This document shows, in pieces, positions 16,337 through 23,889 of a stretch of DNA of 64,000 bases. The DNA comes from Bin94 sp965215535 (lineage in GTDB: Bacteria; Gemmatimonadota; Gemmatimonadetes; Longimicrobiales; Gaopeijiaceae), in assembly GCA_965215535.1 (NCBI GenBank), contig OZ244063.1:2170001-2234000 (forward strand), written 5' to 3'. How positions within the stretch are numbered: the first letter of the stretch is position 1; each line of letters starts with the position of its first letter. The notes beneath the pieces were generated by a model. It saw nothing but the letters and a program-made list of their open reading frames with translations. It ran no database searches and had not been told where the DNA came from. A program made the translations under genes and the position numbers.

Positions 16337-17617
16337 ATGAACAACAATCATATCCGCAAGAGTCTTGTTCTGCCGGTTGCGCTCATGGCGTTGCTGATGG
16401 CCTGCGATGTCGATGTCGTCAACCCGGGCCGCGTACAGGAGGAGTTCCTCTTCGAGACCGACGCACAGGCGGCGATCGTGAAGGGAATCGGGCGCGGCCT
16501 CGGCGAGGCGCACAACTGGGTTGGCTATACGGCGGCTGCGGTTGCGCGCGAAATCCACCCCTCCGGTTCGACCGGCAGCTTCGGCATTCAGGTCGAGTGG
16601 CAGAATGGCGAACTCGATTACGAAACGCTCGACACCCACTGGAACCTCTCGCAGCGGGCGCGCTGGTGGGGCGACGACGGGGTGGCCAAGATCAATGAAA
16701 CTGGAGCCGAAAATTCGCAACTCCTGGGCGAGGCCTATCTGTGGGCCGGCTACGCCTACCGTCTGCTGGGCGAGAACTTCTGCAACTCGGTGATCGATGG
16801 CGGACCGGCCGGCGATCGCAGCATCTATTACGACCGCGCCATTGCGCACTTCGATCAGGCGGCCGCGCTCGGCACCGGCGACATGGCGACCGCGGCTGTG
16901 GCGGCGCGCGCCTCGGTGAAGGCTTTCCGGGGCGACTGGGCGGGGGCGGTGGCCGATGCCTCGGGGATTCCCGACGATTTCGTCTTCAGCCTTCCCTATC
17001 ACGAGGGCTTCGGCAACGACACCCGCAACCGCATCCAGTATGCCGTGCAGAGCGAACCGTACAAGGCGCATACGCAGAAGTTCACCAAATACGAAGAGTA
17101 TTCGCTGAGCGACAACAACCCCGAGGGCGACCCGCGCGTTCCCTATCGCGTGACCGACGAGACCGGCGACGCCGCAGTGCTGTGCTGTGGTCAGGTTCCG
17201 TGGTGGCCGCAGAGCAAGTACCAGGATCCGGGTTCCGATGTTCCGCTCTCCAAGGGCACCGAGATGCGTCTGATCGAGGCCGAATCGATGCTCAATGCAG
17301 GCGACTGGCAGGGTGCAATGACGAAGATCAACGAGCTGCGCACCGCAGCCGGATTTGTCGAGGCCACCGCCACCAACACAACCGAGGCCTGGACCGCGCT
17401 GAAGCATGAGCGCGGCGTGGTTCTCTGGCTCGAGGGCCGCCGCCTGGGCGACTTCTACCGCTGGAACCGCGACAACACCCCCGGCGACCGCCACCCGCTC
17501 GAGATGCCGTCGGGCAGCCAGAACGAGGGGTCGCATCTTGTGCAGCAGGATCTCTGCTTTCCGATTGCGCGCTCCGAGGTCGATACGAACGAAAATATCG
17601 GCGGTCCCACCGGGTAG
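16337..17617 (+). CDS. SusD/RagB family nutrient-binding outer-membrane lipoprotein
   Basis: The product is 426 residues. The signal peptide ends in the lipobox LLMACD (Cys at about 22), giving a surface lipoprotein. Helical TPR-like repeats follow (AYLWAGYAYRLLGENFCNS, IAHFDQAAALGTGDM), with the conserved C-terminal SusD segment ERGVVLWLEGRRLGDFYRW and the end CFPIARSEVDTN. It forms a lid over the SusC barrel and captures the ligand. AGGAGG at 16316-16321 serves as ribosome binding site. Transcription probably ends at the hairpin at 17695. Confidence 0.93.
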   Translation: MNNNHIRKSLVLPVALMALLMACDVDVVNPGRVQEEFLFETDAQAAIVKGIGRGLGEAHNWVGYTAAAVAREIHPSGSTGSFGIQVEWQNGELDYETLDTHWNLSQRARWWGDDGVAKINETGAENSQLLGEAYLWAGYAYRLLGENFCNSVIDGGPAGDRSIYYDRAIAHFDQAAALGTGDMATAAVAARASVKAFRGDWAGAVADASGIPDDFVFSLPYHEGFGNDTRNRIQYAVQSEPYKAHTQKFTKYEEYSLSDNNPEGDPRVPYRVTDETGDAAVLCCGQVPWWPQSKYQDPGSDVPLSKGTEMRLIEAESMLNAGDWQGAMTKINELRTAAGFVEATATNTTEAWTALKHERGVVLWLEGRRLGDFYRWNRDNTPGDRHPLEMPSGSQNEGSHLVQQDLCFPIARSEVDTNENIGGPTG

Positions 17618-17694
17618 ACCGCAGAGACTCTGTCAGAGAAAACGGACTGCCGTCATGACAACTTCGTAATTGCGTCAAACGGCGGTTCCTGGAT

Positions 17695-17725
17695 CCGGCC
17701 GCCCTGCCCTGTGCAGGGTGGCCGG
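17695..17725 (+). terminator. GC-rich hairpin after the SusC/SusD pair
   Basis: Twelve-base arms CCGGCCGCCCTG (17695-17706) and CAGGGTGGCCGG (17714-17725) pair with a single G-T wobble around a seven-base loop. It lies 78 bases after the susD stop. No run of T follows, so it is an atypical intrinsic terminator or a REP-like element. Confidence 0.45.
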
Positions 17726-17820
17726 GCTGGGTCCGGTGGCATTCGTTTGAGGATTGGAGTTGGCGCGGCGCATCACCGCTTGCGGTGCGCGTGATCGGTC
17801 GATTGCCAACAAGAACGTTT

Positions 17821-17855
17821 CCCGGCCCCTGCGCGGGCCGGCCAGGGTGGTGGCC
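17821..17855 (+). repeat. Left arm of a 34-bp inverted repeat
   Basis: The reverse complement of 17821-17855 matches 18540-18573 at 32 of 34 positions. The core of both is GGCCGGCCCGCGCAGGGGCC-like, itself partly palindromic. The two arms flank the small membrane protein gene 17919-18314 about 0.7 kb apart. No transposase lies between them. Confidence 0.6.
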
Positions 17856-17918
17856 GTGCAGATAGAGGCCGATGCGCAACCCCCTCAATTTGTTGAGTTG
17901 GGGTTATGTCCAGGGTTG

Positions 17919-18314
17919 CTACCCAACCGTAGACTGCATGACTCCGCGCCCGATCGCCATAATGCCCACCGCGATCAGCGCCATCGCCAGAATTGTGCCC
18001 ACCAGGTGGGGTCCGTAGCTCTTTTTTTCGGGTGGCCGCCGCTTGACCACGGTTGTTGTGAATTGCGCCACCGCCAACGCTCCCAGCATGGCAAAGATAT
18101 GGCCGATGATGGTTGTGCCGAAGGGCCGCGTAAAGAGCACAACCGCACCCACCACCATCTGCAGATGCATGAGCCCGGTGAAGGTCGAGGCCAGCCGCGC
18201 CATCGCCACCGAGTATTCGCGCCGCCCGAAAAATCCCACGGCTGCGTACAGAATGACGAAGAGCCCGCCGACCAGCACCAGAAAGCGCAAGCCCGAGTGA
18301 GCGGCAAAGAACAT
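17919..18314 (-). CDS. Small four-helix membrane protein of unknown function
   Basis: The product is 131 residues from MFFAAHSGLRFLVLV, with four hydrophobic helices near residues 9-27, 45-62, 72-90 and 105-125. Histidines sit in or beside the helices (AAHSGLRF, MHLQMVVG, GHIFAMLG, GPHLVGT), which is suggestive of a small heme- or quinone-handling membrane protein, but there is no recognised motif and this is inference. It stands alone on the minus strand between two plus-strand outer-membrane genes. It is flanked by the inverted repeat pair at 17821 and 18540. Confidence 0.7.
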   Translation of the reverse strand: MFFAAHSGLRFLVLVGGLFVILYAAVGFFGRREYSVAMARLASTFTGLMHLQMVVGAVVLFTRPFGTTIIGHIFAMLGALAVAQFTTTVVKRRPPEKKSYGPHLVGTILAMALIAVGIMAIGRGVMQSTVG

Positions 18315-19035
18315 GGAATCGAACTCCCGGTAGAGTGTGTGAAGAGCGAAGTTGCGCCGCCATCCGAAGCGCCAGCATAGGGAGCGGTTCAGATGGGTCG
18401 GGTTGGTCAATTTGGGGGTTGCGCGCGCACCTGGCAAGCGGCAGCCCGTGGCCCGACCCTTGCAATGGCACCCTGAATGGCGCTGCACTCCCGTCTCGCC
18501 CCCTTTGCCTTGTCCTTTGCCTGCCCACGGACTGCCGACGGCCACCTCCCCGGCCGGCCCGCGCAGGGGCCGGATCTGCGCCCCCAACCGGCGAAGCTGG
18601 CCCGGAACCCCTGTTACCTTTCGCAGCCGGAAGCGGGCAAACCCCCAAGGCGCTGTCAACGCTGCGGCAGGGGCGGGTGTCTTTCCACGGGGTAGATGGA
18701 ACCGACGGATGCGGATGCGTGCGCCGGCCGCCGGAACAGCACCCTGGACACCGAGAACCTGAACACCCAACCGGAACGTTTTGCGGAGAACCCCTTTGAG
18801 AACAGCGATGCGGCAGTGGGCCATGAGGGCGGCGGCGCGGAGGCGACCATTCAGCGCGACCGGCGAAATCCGCCACCCGCACGCGCTGGCGACTCCTGTG
18901 GGTGCGGGGCGGCGATGGTTCCGGGGCGGGCCACCGGACTCGGCGGGTGCGGCAGATCGTTTCCCGGCCGGATTCCACCGCTCAGGCGGGATCCCCGCCG
19001 GGCGCAGGGCGGCCCCCCGAGGCGTTCGGGCAGGA
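18315..19035. other. Long intergenic stretch
   Basis: About 720 bases without a supported gene. It holds the right arm of the inverted repeat and the upstream part of the beta-barrel gene. The barrel's frame stays open back to 18781, but translation of 18781-19035 is Arg/Pro/Gly-rich and unlike a signal peptide. Promoters for the divergent neighbours are expected here; none is clear. Confidence 0.35.
18540..18573 (-). repeat. Right arm of the 34-bp inverted repeat
   Basis: This is the partner of 17821-17855 (32 of 34 positions match in inverted orientation). It can form its own hairpin from CCGGCC and GGCCGG around a 12-base loop. Together with the hairpin at 17695, which also starts CCGGCC and ends GGCCGG, it looks like a small REP-type family. 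Confidence 0.6.
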
Positions 19036-20373
19036 ATGGCGGCCCTCGCGGTCTGCGCGCTTTCGACGATTTCGGCAGTTTCGGCGACCCTGGCGGTCTC
19101 GCCCGGGCCGATCCGGGCCGCGCAGGTCCAGGACGCCAATGGGGGCGACCGCCTTAGCGTCTTTCTTGATTGTGCCAGCCGCTCCTGCAACCAGACCTAC
19201 TTTCGCACCGAGGTGAGCTGGGTAAACTGGGTGCGGATTCCCGAGGGCGCCGATGTACACCTGATCATGACCAGCCAGGCCACCGGCGCGGGGGGGCGCG
19301 AGTACCAGATCGACTTTATCGGCGTGGGCGAGTACGAGTACGAGGACCAGCTTGCGCATCAGGCGCCGCCGACGGCCACCGACCGCGAGACGCTCGACGC
19401 TCTTGCGCACACGATCGCCGTGGGGCTGCTTCACTTCGCCACCCACAACGGCTTTCTGGAATCGGCGGACAACTTTCGCGAGATCACCGGTTCGCTGAAC
19501 CTCAATGAACGGCGCGTCGATCCACAGGAGCGGGTCGTGACGGGCGACGAGGTCGAGGATCCCTGGAATTTCTGGGTTTTCCGGCTGGGGGGACGCGCCC
19601 AGATCAATGGCGAACAGACGCGGCAGACCACCAACACCAACGGCAACTTCAGCGCCTCGCGCGTGACCCCCACCTGGAAGATGAACTTTCGGGGCAATAT
19701 CGGCTACAATCGTCGCGAAATCGAGCTCAGCGACAACTCCACCTTTGTCGATTCGCGCACCGACTGGGGATTCAGCGAGCTGATCGCCTATTCGCTGGCC
19801 GATCACTGGTCGATCGGGATTCAGGGCGAGGTCCGGCGCGTTGTGCGCTTCAATCAGGCCTTCCGCGCCGAGATGACCCCCGGAATCGAGTACAGCGTCT
19901 TTCCCTATGAAGAGGCCACGCGCCGCGCCCTCACCCTCTTCTACAAGGTTGGTCCGGCCTACCGCAATTATATCGAAGAGACCGCCTACGGCTACATGGA
20001 GGAAACGCGCTGGGAGCAGTCTCTGGAGTTCGAACTGTCACAACGGCAGCAGTGGGGCGACGCCTCGATGGGGATCACCGCCTCGCACTTTCTGCACGAC
20101 ACCGATCTGTACAACATTCGCATCAATGGAGAGATCGACTTTCGCATTGCGCGCGGGCTCAGCATCAATGCCGAGGGCAATATTTCGTGGGTGAACGACC
20201 AGATCTATCTCTCTGCCCAGGGCGCCACCGACGCCGAGGCGCTCCTCAATCTGCAGCAGCGCGCACAGGATTTCAACTATGGCGTCGAATTCGGCTTTTC
20301 CTTCCAGTTCGGGTCGATCTACAACAATGTTGTGAACAATCGCTTCGGCGGCGGCTTCGGCTGGTGGTGGTAG
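19036..20373 (+). CDS. Predicted outer-membrane beta-barrel protein
   Basis: The product is about 445 residues. The start at 19036 is chosen because it begins a plausible signal peptide (MAALAVCALSTISAVSATLA, cut near IRAAQ); an ATG at 18781 is in frame. After a domain with two cysteines (FLDCASRSCNQTYFRTEVSW) resembling a periplasmic Csg/DUF-type ligand domain, alternating aromatic strands follow (WKMNFRGNIGYNRREIEL, ALTLFYKVGPAYRNYIEE, GVEFGFSFQFGSIYNNVVNN). The end GGGFGWWW is barrel-like. No family name is certain. It converges on the type IIL restriction gene with 13 bases between stops. Confidence 0.78.
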   Translation: MAALAVCALSTISAVSATLAVSPGPIRAAQVQDANGGDRLSVFLDCASRSCNQTYFRTEVSWVNWVRIPEGADVHLIMTSQATGAGGREYQIDFIGVGEYEYEDQLAHQAPPTATDRETLDALAHTIAVGLLHFATHNGFLESADNFREITGSLNLNERRVDPQERVVTGDEVEDPWNFWVFRLGGRAQINGEQTRQTTNTNGNFSASRVTPTWKMNFRGNIGYNRREIELSDNSTFVDSRTDWGFSELIAYSLADHWSIGIQGEVRRVVRFNQAFRAEMTPGIEYSVFPYEEATRRALTLFYKVGPAYRNYIEETAYGYMEETRWEQSLEFELSQRQQWGDASMGITASHFLHDTDLYNIRINGEIDFRIARGLSINAEGNISWVNDQIYLSAQGATDAEALLNLQQRAQDFNYGVEFGFSFQFGSIYNNVVNNRFGGGFGWWW

Positions 20374-20386
20374 GGATTCATGACCC

Positions 20387-23173
20387 TTACCGCCTGCGCC
20401 GCTTCAGCTTCCTGACGCCAACTCCCAGGGGCGCGCGCATCGTCTCGTAGAGGCCGAAGAGGTGTTCGGCGCGTTCGTGCTCTGCGGCAAAGCCCCCCGG
20501 ACGGTAGAGGCGATCTACGGCCCGGTCGAGCGCGCGGTGAGCCTTGCCGAGCGCGGGGGGCATGAGCTCGGGGTCGTAGAGATCTGCCAGAGTGGCATCG
20601 GGGAAGGCCGCGCGGGCGTCGAGGATGGCCTGGGCCAGCGATTCCAGATTGGGACTGGTCTTGTCCAGCGAAGGCATGGGGAAGGTGTTGTAGACGAGGC
20701 CGATGGAGTAGCGGTAGTCGCTCTTGAGCCGTCCGCCGATGGTGCGCAGCCAGGCCATGTGCATGGCCGAGGTGAGGAATGCGAAATGCACAAGGGTGGC
20801 GTTCTCCATGACGCGCACAAGATTGCTGGGGATTGTGGGCGGCTCCAGCCAGCCGATGGGAATGTATTCGCGCCTCTCCGAGCTGACCTCGGGGACGACC
20901 AGAAAGGGGGCGGTGGGAATGACGTTGACATGATACAGCCTTGGGGTCTCGGCCAGCCTGCGGGTCGGCGCGCTCCGGCTGGCTTCACGGTAGGCGCGCA
21001 CAGCCGCGATTCGTTCCCGGACCATCGGCATCTTTGCCAGAACATTGGGCGGGGCATTGTGCAGAGCGAGAATCCAGCGGTCTCCACCCTGCAAATACTC
21101 GCGGGCACCCACGTAGGGTCGCATGTACGGCTCTGCCGTCGGTTCCGCCGCAATGAATTCGGCGCGCACCTCGGATGACCCGAAGATGTAGTGACCGCCA
21201 TCGATGGGCTTGGACCCGATCACCAGCTTCGGCATCCCATTGATCGGCGCACTCTCTTCCTTGACCGTCAGATGCGGGTCGGCCAGGCCGCCGGCGTCGA
21301 AGAGATAGGGCGAAAGCGCGCCGTGGCGGCTCTCTTCGGGGTCGCCCCTGATGTTGGGGTAGCCGAAGAGGCGCTTGCGGTCGGGCACTGTCTGGCGCGG
21401 GTCCAGTCCGACAATCACAACATGCACATGCGCCATGCCGCGCGCGTCCGATCCCCATGCAAAGGTGCGGTGGGCAAAGGCGATCTCCAGGCCGCAGCGC
21501 TCGAAGAGAATCGGCCAGAGCTGGGCCACCTGTTCGCCCTGGGCAATCGAGTTGGTGGCCACGAAGCCGATCCGAATGCGGGTGCTCCTGGCGTACTCTC
21601 CCGCCTTGATCAGCCACGCGGTCACGTAGTCGAGCGTGCCCCCCGTTCCGCCGAGCGCCGCGATCCTCCGCACCTGGGCGCGCTGGCCCTTGCTCTGGAA
21701 CTTTGCGCCGCCGAAGGGCGGATTGCCGAAGACGAAGGAACACGCTTCGGGCGGCAGCAAATCCGCCCACTCCATCTCGAGCGCGTCGCCATGCACAATA
21801 TGCGGCGAAGCCTGCAGCGGAATCCGCGTGTACGTCTGTCCGAACTCCAGGCTCAGCCGGTTGTTCATGATGTGATCCATCATCCACATCGCAGTCTCCG
21901 CAATGCGAACGGGAAACTCGCCGATCTCGATCCCGTGGAACTGGTCCACATTGACAAGAGACAGATCGGCCGCCAGCACATCCAACTGTCGGTCGCCCTT
22001 CCGGTGAAGCTCCTTCAGCACCTCGGTCTCCAGCTCGCGCAACTCGCGGTAGGCGATAATGAGGAAGTTCCCGCACCCGCACGCGGGATCAAAGAAGGTC
22101 AGGCGACCGAGCTTCTCCTGAAACCGGCGGAGGTCGGCCCGGCGGCGGCTGTCCTTGCGATCCTTCAGGCGCTCGAACTCGGCCCGCAGATCGTCCAGAA
22201 ACAGCGGCCCGATCACCTTCAGAATATTCTTCTCGGTCGTGTAGTGCGCGCCCTGCTGGCGGCGCTCCGCGGGGTCCATGACCGACTGGAAGAGCGCGCC
22301 GAAGATCGCGGGCGAGATGTCGGACCAGTCGAACCGGCAGGCGTCGAGCAACGCCGTCCGCATCGTTCCATCGAAGGCGGGAATGCGGAGCGGCTCATCG
22401 AACAGGTCCCCGTTGACGTACGGGAACCGTGCCATCTCCTCGTCGAGCGTTGCCGTGCGGCGGTTTTCCGGCGTGTTGAGAACCTGGAAGAGCTGCGCCA
22501 GGATCGGCCCAAGGTCGGTGCCGTCCGTGCGGGTGCGGGACTCCAGGAAGTCGTACAGGATGTCGCGCGGCTCGAAGATGCCGGTGTCGTCGGCGAAGAG
22601 GCAGAAGACGATCCGCACAAGGAATCGCTCCAGATCGTGGCCCCGGTAGCCTGCGGCGTCGAGCGCGTCGTGAAGCCGTCCCACGAGCTCGGCCGCCTCG
22701 ATGTTGACAGGGTCCTGGTCGCGGAAGGTCCGCCGCCGAACGCCCAGGATGAAGCCGAACTCCTCGACGTGCCGGGGCAGATCGGCGAGGGGGAAGGAGA
22801 TGACCCTGCGCTCGTCCAGATCATGAAGCTCGAAGCTCTGGAAGTCGCTGACGAGGATATAGCGCGGGCGGTCGCGCTCGGGGAGCGCATCGAAGTATTC
22901 CCCCGCCTGTCCATACGCCTTGCCCAGATCGCGTCCGGCGCTCTTCTGCTCGACGATCAGCACGCCCGGCCAGAAGAGGTCGATAAAGCCCGAGCGATTG
23001 TCGAGCTTGGCAACATGCTCCTCGTAGCGCGCCACCGAGCGGCGACGCACATCGAAGACCTCGAAGAAGTCGTTGTAGAAGCTCTGCGTCTCGCCCTTCT
23101 CGTATGCGGCCTCCCGCCACTCCTCGGCAAAGGACGCGGCCCGGACGCGCACCTCGTTCCATGAGAGGCGCAT
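20387..23173 (-). CDS. MmeI-like type IIL restriction-modification enzyme (nuclease-methyltransferase fusion)
   Basis: The product is 928 residues, typical of single-chain type IIL enzymes. The N-terminal PD-(D/E)XK nuclease has Asp65 and the EQK at 75-77 (FIDLFWPGVLIVEQKSAG). A helical spacer follows, with HYTTEKNILKVIGPLFLDDL. The N6-adenine methyltransferase has motif I FFDPACGCGNFLIIAYRELR and motif IV NPPFGG. The target recognition region and C-terminal helices complete the protein. One chain both methylates one strand of its site and cuts unmethylated DNA at a distance. Recognition sequence cannot be read from here. HigA lies 47 bases upstream on the same strand, so the defence gene and a toxin-antitoxin pair share a small island. 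The convergent neighbour is a chromosomal barrel gene. Confidence 0.93.
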   Translation of the reverse strand: MRLSWNEVRVRAASFAEEWREAAYEKGETQSFYNDFFEVFDVRRRSVARYEEHVAKLDNRSGFIDLFWPGVLIVEQKSAGRDLGKAYGQAGEYFDALPERDRPRYILVSDFQSFELHDLDERRVISFPLADLPRHVEEFGFILGVRRRTFRDQDPVNIEAAELVGRLHDALDAAGYRGHDLERFLVRIVFCLFADDTGIFEPRDILYDFLESRTRTDGTDLGPILAQLFQVLNTPENRRTATLDEEMARFPYVNGDLFDEPLRIPAFDGTMRTALLDACRFDWSDISPAIFGALFQSVMDPAERRQQGAHYTTEKNILKVIGPLFLDDLRAEFERLKDRKDSRRRADLRRFQEKLGRLTFFDPACGCGNFLIIAYRELRELETEVLKELHRKGDRQLDVLAADLSLVNVDQFHGIEIGEFPVRIAETAMWMMDHIMNNRLSLEFGQTYTRIPLQASPHIVHGDALEMEWADLLPPEACSFVFGNPPFGGAKFQSKGQRAQVRRIAALGGTGGTLDYVTAWLIKAGEYARSTRIRIGFVATNSIAQGEQVAQLWPILFERCGLEIAFAHRTFAWGSDARGMAHVHVVIVGLDPRQTVPDRKRLFGYPNIRGDPEESRHGALSPYLFDAGGLADPHLTVKEESAPINGMPKLVIGSKPIDGGHYIFGSSEVRAEFIAAEPTAEPYMRPYVGAREYLQGGDRWILALHNAPPNVLAKMPMVRERIAAVRAYREASRSAPTRRLAETPRLYHVNVIPTAPFLVVPEVSSERREYIPIGWLEPPTIPSNLVRVMENATLVHFAFLTSAMHMAWLRTIGGRLKSDYRYSIGLVYNTFPMPSLDKTSPNLESLAQAILDARAAFPDATLADLYDPELMPPALGKAHRALDRAVDRLYRPGGFAAEHERAEHLFGLYETMRAPLGVGVRKLKRRRR

Positions 23174-23220
23174 CCGGCTACGCCGCCGCCGTATGGCTCA
23201 CGGTGCGGCTCCCGAACAGG

Positions 23221-23538
23221 CTATCGCGGGACCGCATCGCCTACCCTGATGTCCTCCGGCCATCCGCGTGCCCTGCGCGCCTCCGCAAGCTCGTAGCTCG
23301 CCTGCATCCGCATCCAGTGATCGGCCGTGCCCCAGCCAAGGCCCTCCAGGGCGAGTGCCATCTTCGCCGACACGCCCGCCTTGCCATTCAGAAGCCGCGA
23401 CAGCGTGCCTCGCTCGCAACCCAGGCGGGCAGCCGTCTGTGTCACGGTCCATCCGACCTCGTCCATGCTCTCGCGGACCAGTTCGCCCAAGTGCGGAGGG
23501 TTGAGCATCGCAACCACTCGCTCGTCGCTTCCAGTCAT
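23221..23538 (-). CDS. higA: HigA-type antitoxin, XRE helix-turn-helix
   Basis: The product is 105 residues from MTGSDERVVAMLNPPHLGEL. The HigA/VapI-type signature is clear: PGELVRE-like HLGELVRESMDEVGWTVTQT, then the helix-turn-helix AARLGCERGTLSRLLNGKAG and the family's tail ALALEGLGWGTADHWMRMQA. It neutralises HigB and represses its own operon through the helix-turn-helix. The start follows the toxin stop by 17 bases, in the usual toxin-first order of higBA, and the restriction gene follows 47 bases downstream. Confidence 0.9.
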   Translation of the reverse strand: MTGSDERVVAMLNPPHLGELVRESMDEVGWTVTQTAARLGCERGTLSRLLNGKAGVSAKMALALEGLGWGTADHWMRMQASYELAEARRARGWPEDIRVGDAVPR

Positions 23539-23555
23539 TTCCTTCCTCCTTCCAG

Positions 23556-23791
23556 TCAATGGCAATCTGCCAGGTCCACGTCCACCGCCTCGCCGCCCTC
23601 GAAGCGGAACACCACGCGCCAGTTCCCGGAGGCGCGAACGCTCCACTGGCCCGTCCGGTCGCCCTCAAGGGGTGCAGCCTGAACCCGGGGGCGTCCGCGC
23701 TGCCGGGATGCGTCGCCTCCTGCAATTGTCGTATGGGGGCAGAGCAATCCATCAGTGATTTCGGGCCCCTCAATGTCGGTCCAGTCCACAT
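23556..23791 (-). pseudogene. higB: HigB/RelE-type toxin, frameshifted
   Basis: The C-terminal half EGDRTGQWSVRASGNWRVVF, then RFEGGEAVDVDLADCH, is the diagnostic end of HigB ribosome-dependent mRNA interferases. The segment IRQLQEATHPGSADAPGFRL with HPL that should precede it is in another frame. Restoring one C (CCCC to CCCCC near 23674) joins them as ...RLHPLEGDRTGQW... The far N-terminus (about 40 residues) has no convincing HigB match in any frame, so there may be further damage. If the shift is real the pair has lost its toxin; if it is a read error, a working higBA module is present. Confidence 0.62.
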
Positions 23792-23889
23792 CTGCCATGT
23801 GTGGGCAACGGATCGTGAATTTCCAGCCTCTCGGGTGCCCTTGCCTAACGAGGGGCTCCGTACACCGCCGTGCGGGAATCCGAAGTTTC

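Noticed and set aside
17821..18573. Insertion sequence with terminal inverted repeats
   Set aside because: The enclosed gene is a small membrane protein and not a transposase; no target-site duplication was found next to the arms.
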